A stretch of 64,000 bases of DNA from assembly GCF_040744945.1 (NCBI RefSeq), contig NZ_CP160453.1:3906001-3970000 (forward strand). The letters run 5' to 3'. A program made the position numbers and the translations under genes. The DNA comes from Saccharothrix sp. HUAS TT1. GTDB lineage: Bacteria > Actinomycetota > Actinomycetes > Mycobacteriales > Pseudonocardiaceae. The notes under the pieces were generated by a model. It did no database searches, was not told the DNA's origin, and worked only from the letters and a program-made list of their open reading frames with translations. Of this stretch, positions 1-10,521 are shown piece by piece; position 1 is the first letter of the stretch; every line of letters starts with the position of its first letter.

Positions 1-1584
1 GTGATCGTCGCGCCGCGCAAGCTCGCCGAGGTCACCCGGTCGTGGGGCTGGATGCTCCAGCTCTACGCGATGCGCTCGGCGGAGTCGTGGGGCATGGGCG
101 ACTACGGCGACCTGGCCACCCTGGCCGAGCGCAGCGCCGTCGAGCTGGGCGCGGGCGTGCTGCTGGTCAACCCCGTGCAGGCGATCAGCCCGACCTCGCC
201 GGTGGAGCGCTCGCCGTACTCGCCGTCGAGCCGCCGCTTCGCCAACCCCCTCTACCTGCGCGTCTCCGACGTCCCGGCGTACCGCGAGCTGGATGACGCG
301 GCCCGCGCGGAGGTCGACGCGCTGCGCCCGCCCAACGACACCGAGCTGATCGACTACGACGCCGTGTGGGCCGCCAAGGCCAAGGCGCTCGAACTGCTCT
401 GGCGGCACGTGGAGCACCGCGCGCCCGAGGGCGACCTGCTGGACTTCGCCCGGTTCTGCGCCCTCGCCGAGGTGCACGGCCCCGACTGGCGCGAGTGGCC
501 ACCGGCCCAGCGCGACCCGGCCACCGCCACCGCCGACCCCGAACGGGTGGCGTTCCACGCGTGGCTGCAGGAGCTGTGCGAGGAGCAGTTGGACGCCGCG
601 CGCCGCGCCGCGCGCGACGCGGGCATGCCGGTCGGCGTCGTGCACGACCTGCCGGTCGGCGTGCACCCCGGCGGCGCGGACACCTGGGCGGTGCGCGACG
701 TGTTCGCCGCGGACGTCACGGTCGGCGCGCCACCGGACGCGTTCAGCCGCCTCGGCCAGGACTGGGCCCTGCCGCCGTGGCGGCCGGACCGGCTCGCCGA
801 GCAGGGCTACGAGCCGTTCCGGGCCGTGGTGCGCAGCGTGCTGCGGCACGCCGACGGCATCCGCATCGACCACGTGGCCGGCCTGTGGCGGCTGTGGTGG
901 ATCCCGCCGGGCGAGCCGGCCAAGCGCGGCACCTACGTGCACTACGACCCGGACGCCATGCTCGCCGTGCTGACCCTGGAGGCGCACCGCGCGGGCGCGG
1001 TCGTCGTCGGCGAGGACCTGGGCACCGTCGAGACGAAGGTCACCGAGGCGCTGCACGAGCACGGCGTGCTCAGCTCGGCCGTGCTGTGGTTCCAGCGCGA
1101 GTACGACCTGCCCGACCACCCGCTGATCCCGCCGGAGAAGTGGCGCTCGTCGGCGATGGCCAGCATCTCCACCCACGACCTGCCGACGGTGGCCGGCTTC
1201 CTCGCCGCCGAGCACGTTCGGGTGCGAGCCGAACTCGGTCAGTTTGAAGGACCCGTCGCCGGGGAATACGAGGCAGCCGAGCGCGAGCGCGGGGAGTTGC
1301 TGGAACTCCTCAAGCAGGAGGGTGTGGCTGCCGATGACCTGGTTACCGCGTTCCACGCCCTGCTCGCGAAGGCCGGTTCGGCGCTCGTGCTGACCTCGCC
1401 CCAGGACGCGTTGGGCGAGCTGCGCCAACCCAACCTGCCCGGCACCACCGACCAGTACCCGAACTGGCGCATCCCGCTCCCCGTCGCGCTCGCCGACCTG
1501 TTCGACGACCCCCGGGTGCGCCGGGTGGCGGCCGAGCTGACCGGCGGGCGCGTGCCGCCCGCGGGCGGGATCGGGTCGTCGTGA
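1..1584 (+). CDS. malQ: 4-alpha-glucanotransferase (amylomaltase), 5' end outside window
   Basis: MalQ moves alpha-1,4-glucan chains between acceptors and releases glucose; it is a cytoplasmic GH77 enzyme of maltodextrin and glycogen use. The visible 527 residues hold the whole catalytic core: the SPYSP..RRFANPLY substrate-loop region near residues 70-83, the nucleophile Asp290 in RIDH, the acid/base Glu338 in GEDLG and Asp393 in STHD. Actinobacterial MalQ proteins are usually 650-720 residues with an N-terminal extension, so the GTG at base 1 is probably an internal Val codon and the gene starts upstream of the window. It lies just ahead of glgX-treY-treZ on the same strand, which fits glucan remodelling. 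Function is well supported; only the start is missing. Confidence 0.93.
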   Translation: MIVAPRKLAEVTRSWGWMLQLYAMRSAESWGMGDYGDLATLAERSAVELGAGVLLVNPVQAISPTSPVERSPYSPSSRRFANPLYLRVSDVPAYRELDDAARAEVDALRPPNDTELIDYDAVWAAKAKALELLWRHVEHRAPEGDLLDFARFCALAEVHGPDWREWPPAQRDPATATADPERVAFHAWLQELCEEQLDAARRAARDAGMPVGVVHDLPVGVHPGGADTWAVRDVFAADVTVGAPPDAFSRLGQDWALPPWRPDRLAEQGYEPFRAVVRSVLRHADGIRIDHVAGLWRLWWIPPGEPAKRGTYVHYDPDAMLAVLTLEAHRAGAVVVGEDLGTVETKVTEALHEHGVLSSAVLWFQREYDLPDHPLIPPEKWRSSAMASISTHDLPTVAGFLAAEHVRVRAELGQFEGPVAGEYEAAERERGELLELLKQEGVAADDLVTAFHALLAKAGSALVLTSPQDALGELRQPNLPGTTDQYPNWRIPLPVALADLFDDPRVRRVAAELTGGRVPPAGGIGSS

Positions 1585-1669
1585 GGTCGAACGCGCACGT
1601 CACGGCACGCGCCGCCGCGCAGCACCGTCAACGAGTCACCCGCGCCATGGTTGGAGGTGGCAATCACCC

Positions 1670-2008
1670 GTGAACACGAACTTGGTGTCCCGCACCGGGC
1701 TGGTGCCCGAGCAGATGATCCCCCAGAGCAGTCCGGCGGACGCCCTGGAAACCACCGTCGAGAGGGTCCTCGTGGCCGTCCGACCGTCGAACCTCGCCGA
1801 TCCACTGGCCGGAACCCGGCACGCCGAGGAGTCCCTGCGGGACGCCCTGCGGCGCGTCGACGCCGGTTCCGACCCGGCACTGGCCCAGGCGGTCGCCTGT
1901 GCCGAGGCAGCCTGCGAGCACCTGCGCTACGGCGAGCTGCAGGAGGCGCGGCTGCTGCTGGTCGCTGCCCGCGGCCGGCTCGCCAGGTCGCACGCCGGCA
2001 GCGCGTGA
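1670..2008 (+). CDS. Small hypothetical protein between malQ and glgX
   Basis: Unrecognised 112-residue protein. The GTG start is chosen because GGAGGTGG lies about 9 nt upstream (1653-1660). There is no signal peptide or membrane segment. The C-terminal two thirds is Ala/Leu/Arg-rich and predicted helical, ending in an alternating helix pattern (HLRYGELQEARLLL). It sits 85 bp after malQ and 50 bp before glgX on the same strand, so it could be co-transcribed with the glucan genes. No catalytic motif is visible. The good RBS and actinobacterial codon use favour a real gene; no function is assigned. Confidence 0.6.
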   Translation: MNTNLVSRTGLVPEQMIPQSSPADALETTVERVLVAVRPSNLADPLAGTRHAEESLRDALRRVDAGSDPALAQAVACAEAACEHLRYGELQEARLLLVAARGRLARSHAGSA

Positions 2009-2058
2009 ACTAGATCGGTGAGGGTCGGATCGTCCCAGCTCGTCCGGAGGAAAACCCT

Positions 2059-4178
<2,120 letters not shown>

Positions 4179-4182
<4 letters not shown>

Positions 4183-6425
4183 CGGAATTGTCGGACCCCG
4201 CCGGTAAAATCAAACCAGGGGTCCCTGAGGGGGGACGCCTGCGAAGCCCTTCGGGCACCGGCGCGGGCGCGCCGCCCGCGTCGACCTACCGCCTCCAGTT
4301 CACCCCCGACTTCACCTTCGCCCACGCCGAAGCCGTGGTCGACTACCTGGACAGGCTCGGCGTCGGCGCCCTCTACGCCTCGCCCGTGCTGGAGGCCGTC
4401 CCCGGCTCCACGCACGGCTACGACGTGGTCGACCCCACCCGGGCCCGGGAGGAGCTGGGCGGCGAAGCGGGCCGGTTGGCGCTGCACAAGGCGGTGAGGA
4501 GGGCGGGCCTCGGGTTCGTGCTCGACATCGTGCCCAACCACATGGCCGTCGGCCCCGACGACGTCAACCAGTGGTGGTGGGACGTGCTGCGGCACGGCCG
4601 CGAGTCGCGGTACGCCGAGTACTTCGACATCGACTGGGCGTCCGGCTCGCTGCTGCTGCCGTTCGCGGGCGACGAGGCGTCCGAGGAGGAGCACGAGCAC
4701 TACCGGCTGGCGTTCTGGCGGCGCGGCAACACCGAGTTGAACTACCGGCGGTTCTTCGACATCACCACGCTGGCCGCGGTGCGGGTCGAGGACCCCGAGG
4801 TCTTCGACGCCACCCACGACGAGGTGCTGCGCTGGGTGGCCGCCGGCGAGGTGACCGGCCTGCGGGTCGACCACCCGGACGGCCTGGCCGACCCCGGCGG
4901 GTACGTGCGGCGGCTCAAGGAGCGCTCGGGCGCGTGGCTGGTGGTCGAGAAGATCCTCGGCGCGGACGAGCGGCTGCCGGCGAGCTGGCCGGCCGACGGC
5001 ACCACCGGCTACGACGCGCTGCGCGAGGTGTGCGGGCTGTTCGTCGACCCGGCCGGCGAGGCGGCGTTCACCGCGCTGGCCGACGAGCTCGGCGTGCCGG
5101 TCGACTTCGCCGCCGTCGAGCACGAGTGCCGCGAGCTGGTGACCAGGACGATCCTGCGCGCCGAGGTGCGCCGGATCGCCGCCCTGGTCCGCGACGTCGA
5201 CCGCGAGGACGCCGAGCGGGCCGTCGCCGAGGTCATGGTCAACTTCCCGGTCTACCGCTCCTACCTGCCCGAAGGGCTCGACGCCTGGACGGCGGCGGTG
5301 CGGGCGGCGACGTCGCCCGCGGTGCCGGAGCTGGACCGGCAGGTGCGCGCCGACCCGGACGGCGAGCTGGCCACCCGGCTCCAGCAGACGTCCGGCATGG
5401 TCGTCGCCAAGGGCACCGAGGACACCGCGTTCTACCGGTACACCCGGTTCGTGGCGCTCAACGAGGTCGGCGGCGCGCCGGACCGCTTCGGCGTGCCGGT
5501 GGCCGAGTTCCACACCAGGTCGGCGCTGCGCGAGGCGTCCTCCCCGGCGTCGATGACGACCCTGTCCACGCACGACACCAAGCGGTCCGAGGACGTGCGG
5601 GCGCGGCTCGCGGTGCTGGCCGAGGTGCCCGACGAGTTCGCCGAGCTGGTGCGCCGGTGGACCGCCGCGCACCCGATCGACGAGCCGTCGCTCAACGCGC
5701 TGGCGTGGCAGTCGCTGGTCGGCGCCTGGCCGATCACCGCCGACCGGATGCGCGCCTACCTGGACAAGGCGGCCAAGGAGTCGAAGGTCCGCACCACCTG
5801 GACCGACCACGACGAGGCGTTCGAGGAGGCCGTGGCGGCGTGGCCGGAGCAGGTGCTGGCCGGGCCGGTGGCCGCCGAGGTCGCGTCGTTCGTGGACCGG
5901 ATCGTCGCGGCGGGCTGGTCCAACGCGCTGGGGCAGAAGCTGGTGCAGCTCACCGCGCCCGGCGTGCCGGACGTCTACCAGGGCACCGAGCTGTGGGACC
6001 TGTCGCTGGTCGACCCGGACAACCGCAGGCCGGTCGACTACGAGGTGCGGCGGCGGCTGCTCGACCGGATCGAGGACGGCTGGCTGCCGGACGTGGACGA
6101 CTCGGGCGCGGCCAAGATGCTCGTCGTGCAGCGCGCGCTGCGGTTGCGCCGGGAACGGCCCGAGCTGTTCCGCGGCTACCGGCCGCTGGAGGCGTCCGGG
6201 GACACCGCGCCGCACGTGGTCGCGTTCGAGCGGACCGGGCTGGTGGCGGTGGCCACCCGGCTCCCGCTGGGGCTGGCGGCCGCGGGCGGCTGGGGCGACG
6301 CGGTGCTGCCGCTGCCGCCGGGCGAGTGGACCGACGTGCTCACGTCCCGACCGGCCGCCACCCGGCTGGCGGACCTGCTGGACCGCTACCCGGTGGCGCT
6401 GCTGGTCGACCGCCGGCGGGGCTGA
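4179..6425 (+). CDS. treY: Malto-oligosyltrehalose synthase TreY
   Basis: TreY converts the reducing-end alpha-1,4 bond of maltodextrins into an alpha,alpha-1,1 bond, giving maltooligosyl trehalose. The 748 residues begin with a 30-residue low-complexity lead, then the STYRLQF motif typical of TreY, the GYDVVDP segment, the nucleophile Asp231 in LRVDHPDG, the acid/base Glu257 in VVEKIL and a late [14 protein letters not shown] block characteristic of this family. A longer in-frame start at 4050 lies inside glgX and was rejected in favour of the ATG overlapping the glgX stop. It is followed 36 bp later by treZ, its obligate partner. Confidence 0.95.
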
Positions 6426-6461
6426 CCACCGGCAGGGCTGACAATCGGACCGAGGAGATCA

Positions 6462-8204
6462 GTGACTTTTTCGGTGTGGGCGCCGGCGCACGAGCGCGTC
6501 CGGGTCCGGGTCGACGGCCGGGACCACGGGATGACCGCGGGCGAGGGCGGGTGGTGGCACTCGGACGCGTCCGGGACCGACTACGCGTTCCTGCTCGGCG
6601 ACTCCGACGACGCGCTGCCCGACCCGCGGTCGCGGTGGCAGCCGGCCGGGGTGCACGGGGCGTCACGGGTGTACGACCACGACACGTTCGAGTGGACCGA
6701 CCAAGCGTGGACCGGGCGCGCGCTGCCCGGCGCGGTGATCTACGAGCTGCACATCGGCACGTTCACGCCGGAGGGCACGTTCGACGGCGCGGCGACCCGG
6801 CTGGACCACCTGGTCGAGCTGGGCGTCACGCACGTCGAGGTGATGCCGGTCAACTCGTTCGACGGCGTCGCCGGCTGGGGCTACGACGGCGTGCTGTGGG
6901 GCGCGGTGCACGAGCCGTACGGCGGGCCGGACGGGTTCAAGCGGTTCGTGGACGCGTGCCACGCCCGCGGGCTGGCCGTGCTGCTGGACGTGGTCTACAA
7001 CCACCTCGGGCCGTCCGGCGCGTACCTCGACCGGTTCGGCCCGTACTTCGCGGGCAGCAACGACTGGGGACCCGGCCTCAACCTCGACGGCGAGGGCGCC
7101 GACGAGGTGCGGCGGTACGTCGTGGACAACGCGCTGGGCTGGCTGCGCGACTTCCACGTGGACGGGCTGCGCCTGGACGCCGTGCACGCTCTCGTGGACC
7201 GCAGCGCGCTGCACGTGCTGGAGCAGCTGGCCGTCGAGGTGGACGCGCTGTCGGCCGCCGTGGGGCGCCCGCTCACGCTGATCGCCGAGTCGGACCTCAA
7301 CGACGCCCGGCTGGTCACCGCGCGGGAGGGCGGCGGGCACGGCCTGCACGCCCAGTGGGCCGACGACCTGCACCACGCGCTGCACGTGGCGCTGAGCGGG
7401 GAGACGTCCGGCTACTACCCGGACTTCGAGGGCGAGCTGGCCAGGACCCTGCGCGAGGTGTTCCTGCACACGGGCACCTGGTCGTCGTTCCGGGGTCGCA
7501 GCCACGGCCGCCCGGTGGACCGCGACCGGCTGCCCGGCTACCGGTTCCTCGCCTACCTGCAGAACCACGACCAGGTCGGCAACCGCGCCACCGGCGACCG
7601 GCTGTCCGCGACGGTGCCGTGGCAGCGGCAGGCGGTGGGCGCGGCGATCGTCCTCTGCTCCCCGTACACGCCGATGATCTTCATGGGCGAGGAGTGGGCG
7701 GCGAGCACGCCGTGGCAGTTCTTCGCGTCGTTCCCGGACCCGGAGCTGGCCGAGGCGGTCCGCACCGGGCGGCGGCGGGAGTTCGGCAGGCACGGGTGGG
7801 GCGAGTCCGAGGTGCCCGACCCGATCGACCCGGAGACCCCGCGGCGGTCGACGCTGCGCTGGGACGAGGTGGGCGAGCCGGGCCACCGGGAGCTGTTCGA
7901 GCTCTACCGGGCGCTGATCGCGCTGCGCCGGTCCCGCCCGGAGCTGGCGGACCCGCGGCTGGACCGGTTCGCGGTGCGCGAGCAGGGCCGGGTGCTGGTG
8001 CTGCACCGCGGCGCGCTGCGGGTGGTGTGCAACCTCGGTGACCAGGCCGAGGCGCGCCTGGACGTCGAGGTGGGCGAGGTGCTGCTCGCCTCGGCCGGGG
8101 TGGAGGTGGACGGGCAGGTCTTGCACCTGCCCGCCGACTCCTTCGCGATCGTCGACCGCGCGGCGGTCACGCCCCGTCCGAGGCGAGCCACCCCACCTCG
8201 GTGA
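6462..8204 (+). CDS. treZ: Malto-oligosyltrehalose trehalohydrolase TreZ
   Basis: TreZ hydrolyses the alpha-1,4 bond next to the trehalosyl end made by TreY, releasing free trehalose, a compatible solute. The 580 residues show an N-terminal CBM48-like domain (about 1-85) and a GH13 barrel with Asp239 in LRLDAVHAL, Glu276 in IAESD and Asp370 in NHDQVGNR, plus the FMGEEW motif common in TreZ. The GTG start is preceded by GAGGAG about 8 nt upstream. Length matches the family. The 3' end overlaps the stop of the convergent ANTAR gene by 38 bp, so transcription of the two could interfere. Confidence 0.95.
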   Translation: MTFSVWAPAHERVRVRVDGRDHGMTAGEGGWWHSDASGTDYAFLLGDSDDALPDPRSRWQPAGVHGASRVYDHDTFEWTDQAWTGRALPGAVIYELHIGTFTPEGTFDGAATRLDHLVELGVTHVEVMPVNSFDGVAGWGYDGVLWGAVHEPYGGPDGFKRFVDACHARGLAVLLDVVYNHLGPSGAYLDRFGPYFAGSNDWGPGLNLDGEGADEVRRYVVDNALGWLRDFHVDGLRLDAVHALVDRSALHVLEQLAVEVDALSAAVGRPLTLIAESDLNDARLVTAREGGGHGLHAQWADDLHHALHVALSGETSGYYPDFEGELARTLREVFLHTGTWSSFRGRSHGRPVDRDRLPGYRFLAYLQNHDQVGNRATGDRLSATVPWQRQAVGAAIVLCSPYTPMIFMGEEWAASTPWQFFASFPDPELAEAVRTGRRREFGRHGWGESEVPDPIDPETPRRSTLRWDEVGEPGHRELFELYRALIALRRSRPELADPRLDRFAVREQGRVLVLHRGALRVVCNLGDQAEARLDVEVGEVLLASAGVEVDGQVLHLPADSFAIVDRAAVTPRPRRATPPR

Positions 8205-8670
8205 GCTTCTCGGCCAGCAGCCGACCGGCCAGCTCGACCTGGTCGGCCAGCTGTCTTCGCACCTCCGGCCGGTCGTCGCCGGAGTCCTGGGCCGCGTCGT
8301 AGGCCGCGACCAGCCTGCGTGCCGCGTGCACCACCTCCACCCCCGGCCACTCGGGCAGGGCCACCGGCTCGTCCGGCGGCGGTTCGGCGGTGGTGTGCAC
8401 GGCCCGCACGGCCTGGCGCGGCCCCAGCTCGGCGGACAGGTCGAGCAGCTTCAGCGCTATCGTGTGCAGCTTCACGTTGTGGTGCTGAGACATCCGCACG
8501 AGCAGCTGGAAGCCCTCCTGGGGCGTGCAGCCCTGCACGGCGGATATCAAGCCGGTGGCCTGCCCGATGACGGTGCGCGTCTGCACCGCCTTGCGCAGTC
8601 CGACTATCTCGGCCTCGAGGCTGGCGATCCGCGCGGTCAGCGAATCGTCGCGCCCGTTGTCCCCGACCAC
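8167..8670 (-). CDS. ANTAR-domain RNA-binding antiterminator-type regulator
   Basis: ANTAR domains bind paired hairpins in nascent RNA and prevent termination. Here a short coiled-coil lead (SLTARIASLEAEIVGLRKAV) is followed by an ANTAR core with TRTVIGQATGLI and the three-helix stretch ending QHHNVKLHTIALKLL, then an acidic tail of about 80 residues of unknown role. The GTG at 8670 is chosen because AGAGGAG lies 7 nt upstream; an in-frame GTG at 8838 would give 223 residues with a low-complexity N-terminus. No GAF or receiver domain is present, so the input signal is unknown. It is convergent with treZ and overlaps it by 38 bp. Confidence 0.85.
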   Translation of the reverse strand: MVGDNGRDDSLTARIASLEAEIVGLRKAVQTRTVIGQATGLISAVQGCTPQEGFQLLVRMSQHHNVKLHTIALKLLDLSAELGPRQAVRAVHTTAEPPPDEPVALPEWPGVEVVHAARRLVAAYDAAQDSGDDRPEVRRQLADQVELAGRLLAEKLTEVGWLASDGA

Positions 8671-8911
8671 GGTCGGGCTCCTCTCTCGCACGTAGGTACC
8701 GGTCAGCCAGGCCAGCAGTGCGAGAGCGTCCGGACACGCGGGTGCCAGCACCGGCAAGCCCACAGCTCTCGCTGACCCTGGTGCCCTCACGGGTGCCGGG
8801 TGGCTTGCGGCTGGCTTTTCAACCGCGTAGACGATCACCGTAGTAGAGGATGGGTGGTCAGGTGCAACTGGAGGGGTTCTGCGGCTGGTCGCGCCGCCTC
8901 CGGGGCGTCCG

Positions 8912-9271
8912 CTAGCGCGGCGGGAGCACGCAGAACTCGTTGCCCGCCGGGTCGGCGCACACCACCCACGGCAGGGTCGGGTCGGCGTCCACGACCCGCG
9001 CGCCGAGCCCGGTCAGCCTGGTCACCTCGGCGTCCCGGTCGCCGTCCGCCGCGAGGTCGAGGTGCAGCCGGTTCTTGACCTGCTTCGGCTCGGCGACCGG
9101 CTGCAGCAGCAGCATCGGCCCGGAACCGGTCAACTCGGTGTACTCGACCCCTTTCGGGTCTCTCCACCGGCGTGCCACCCGGTGCCCGAGCGCGGCGCAC
9201 CAGAACTCCTCCAGGGCGCTGACCTGGTCCGCTGGGCAGTCCACGGTGATGGCGATGATGTGTGCGGTCAT
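8912..9271 (-). CDS. VOC-family (glyoxalase-like) protein
   Basis: 119-residue vicinal-oxygen-chelate fold protein: two betaalphabetabetabeta modules, beginning ITVDCPADQVSALEEFWCAALGH and ending DPAGNEFCVLPPR, the usual end of the second module. HLDLAAD near residue 70 supplies a likely metal or ligand position. The substrate cannot be told; actinomycetes carry many such single-domain proteins of unknown or antibiotic-binding role. Transcribed alone, divergent from the csbD-udgX pair, with about 75 bp between. Confidence 0.82.
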   Translation of the reverse strand: MTAHIIAITVDCPADQVSALEEFWCAALGHRVARRWRDPKGVEYTELTGSGPMLLLQPVAEPKQVKNRLHLDLAADGDRDAEVTRLTGLGARVVDADPTLPWVVCADPAGNEFCVLPPR

Positions 9272-9345
9272 GCGCCGGTAGTTTCCCCGTCCGGGCGAGG
9301 GGTATCCGTCGGGTGACGGAAAAAGTCCCGACGAGAGGAACGGTC

Positions 9346-9528
9346 ATGGGGACCGACGACAAGGTCAGCAACAAGGCCGAAGAGCTCAAGGGCAAGGCCA
9401 AGGAAGCGGTCGGCGACGCCACCGACAACGAGCAGTGGCAGGCCGAGGGCCGCGCCGAGCAGGCCAAGGGCTCGCTCAAGCAGGCGGGGGAGAAGGTCAA
9501 GGACGCCTTCCGTGGCGACGACCGGTAG
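9346..9528 (+). CDS. CsbD-family general stress protein
   Basis: 60-residue, highly charged Lys/Glu/Ala-rich protein with the CsbD pattern NKAEELKGKAKEAVGDATDN then a Trp-containing second half (QWQAEGRAEQAKG). CsbD proteins are small hydrophilic stress proteins, often under general stress sigma factors; their biochemical role is unknown. The ATG at 9346 follows GAGAGGA about 9 nt upstream; the longer in-frame start at 9262 would overlap the divergent VOC gene and was rejected. The 3' end overlaps udgX by 17 bp, linking a stress protein with a DNA-repair gene. Confidence 0.88.
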   Translation: MGTDDKVSNKAEELKGKAKEAVGDATDNEQWQAEGRAEQAKGSLKQAGEKVKDAFRGDDR

Positions 9529-10180
9529 GACGGCCGCCAAGACCGCCAAGCAGACGTCGAGCGCCGCCGAGTTCGTGCCCGAGGGGGCCGACTTGGCGGC
9601 GCTCCGCCGTGCTGCCGCCGGTTGCCGGGGCTGCGAGCTGTACGAGCCCGCCACGCAGGTGGTGTTCGGTCAGGGACCGGAGGCCGCCCGCCTGGTGCTG
9701 GTCGGCGAGCAGCCGGGCGACGTCGAGGACCGGCAGGGCGAGCCGTTCGTCGGGCCTGCCGGCCGGTTGCTGGACAAGGCGCTGGAGGAGGCCGACCTGG
9801 CCCGTGAGGGCGTCTACCTGACCAACGCGGTCAAGCACTTCAAGTTCGTGCCCGCCGAGCGCGGGAAGCGGCGCGTCCACAAGTCGCCGACGCGCGGCGA
9901 GGTCGTCGCCTGCCTGCCGTGGCTGGAGGCGGAACTGGCCCGGGTGCGGCCCGCGCTGGTGGTGTGCCTGGGCGCGACGGCGGCCAAGGCCGTGCTGGGC
10001 ACGTCGTTCAAGGTCACCGAGCGGCGCGGGCAGGTCGAGCGGGTCGGGGACCACGACGTGATCGCGACCGTGCACCCGTCGGCGGTGCTGCGCGCGCCCG
10101 ACCGCGACGAGGCGTACCGGGGCTTCCTGGCCGACCTGAAGGCCGTGCGCGCCCACTTCGACTCGCTGAGCGCTCGCTGA
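9512..10180 (+). CDS. udgX: UdgX-type uracil-DNA glycosylase
   Basis: UdgX is a 4Fe-4S uracil-DNA glycosylase of the family IV/V group that, in Mycobacterium smegmatis, ends with a covalent bond between a His of the KRRIH loop and the abasic site. Visible here: Cys38 and Cys41 (CRGC) plus two later Cys (ACLPW, VVCLG) for the cluster, GEQPGD at residues 65-70 for motif A, and KRRVH with His123 at residues 119-123, a conservative variant of KRRIH. HPSAVLR closes the active site. The GTG start at 9512 overlaps the csbD stop. Assignment to UdgX rather than ordinary family IV UDG rests on the KRRVH loop. Confidence 0.92.
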   Translation: MATTGRTAAKTAKQTSSAAEFVPEGADLAALRRAAAGCRGCELYEPATQVVFGQGPEAARLVLVGEQPGDVEDRQGEPFVGPAGRLLDKALEEADLAREGVYLTNAVKHFKFVPAERGKRRVHKSPTRGEVVACLPWLEAELARVRPALVVCLGATAAKAVLGTSFKVTERRGQVERVGDHDVIATVHPSAVLRAPDRDEAYRGFLADLKAVRAHFDSLSAR

Positions 10181-10189
10181 CCACCTGCC

Positions 10190-10378
10190 GAGGGTGTGAA
10201 ACGGCCCCCGGACCGCTTCCCGCACCAGGTGCGGGCCGAGCTGGACTGGGCTCGGGGTCACGGGGGCCGGGTGGCTGCCTGGGATTCGCCCAGACCACCT
10301 GAAGGTCGGTCCTAGCGGACAGCCACCTCACGACGAGTCCTATAGCTATTCAACTTCGGACCACCTCCTTCCTCGTGT
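10190..10378 (-). ncRNA. Candidate structured RNA (two predicted three-way junctions)
   Basis: The intergenic strip between udgX and the SDR gene is full of nested perfect pairings. Module A: an 8-bp closing stem (10270-10277 with 10320-10327) holds a hairpin 10279-10283/10289-10293 and another 10294-10300/10303-10310 with one bulge. Module B: a 9-bp closing stem (10202-10210 with 10261-10269) holds hairpins 10219-10225/10229-10235 and 10236-10241/10250-10255. The minus strand is preferred because a promoter-like pair lies at 10386-10414 and module B would then be the terminator end, followed by TTTCAC. The family is not recognised. Structure is read directly; transcription and strand are inference. 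Confidence 0.6.
10312..10353 (-). CDS. Possible 13-codon leader or micro-ORF
   Basis: On the minus strand AAGGAGGTGGTCC (10358-10370) can pair with the 16S 3' end over 13 positions with one G-U, and 9 nt from its core a TTG opens MNSYRTRREVAVR followed by TAG. The stop lies between the closing strand of module A and its internal hairpins, so translation would run through one side of the three-way junction. It could be a regulatory leader peptide, a real microprotein, or chance. No peptide family is recognised. There is no downstream gene on this strand for a classic attenuator. Confidence 0.3.
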   Translation of the reverse strand: MNSYRTRREVAVR

Positions 10379-10385
10379 ACCGCGA

Positions 10386-10414
10386 ACGCTATGCGAGCCC
10401 CGACGGGCTCGCAA
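10386..10414 (-). promoter_or_regulatory. Promoter with embedded palindrome for the minus-strand element
   Basis: Read on the minus strand: TTGCGA (10409-10414), exactly 17 bp, then TAGCGT (10386-10391), which fits the actinobacterial TANNNT -10. Between and touching the two boxes is a perfect 8-bp-arm palindrome, GCGAGCCC-CGAC-GGGCTCGC (10393-10412), placed where a repressor would block RNA polymerase. Predicted transcription start is near 10378, a few bases before the long Shine-Dalgarno. Confidence 0.45.
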
Positions 10415-10521
10415 CGGCTTTTCCTGCTCGATCCGGCTCCGCGTCCGCCCCGGTCGGCGGCGGTAGCGCCGGGTCTGATTCCCGCCGGACCGGAATCGCC
10501 TGGTGGCGCAGGATTCCCGGC

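Noticed and set aside
4571..8041. 1156-codon plus-strand frame across treY-treZ
   Set aside because: Arg/Gly/Ala-rich shadow frame; treY and treZ have complete catalytic motifs in the other frame.
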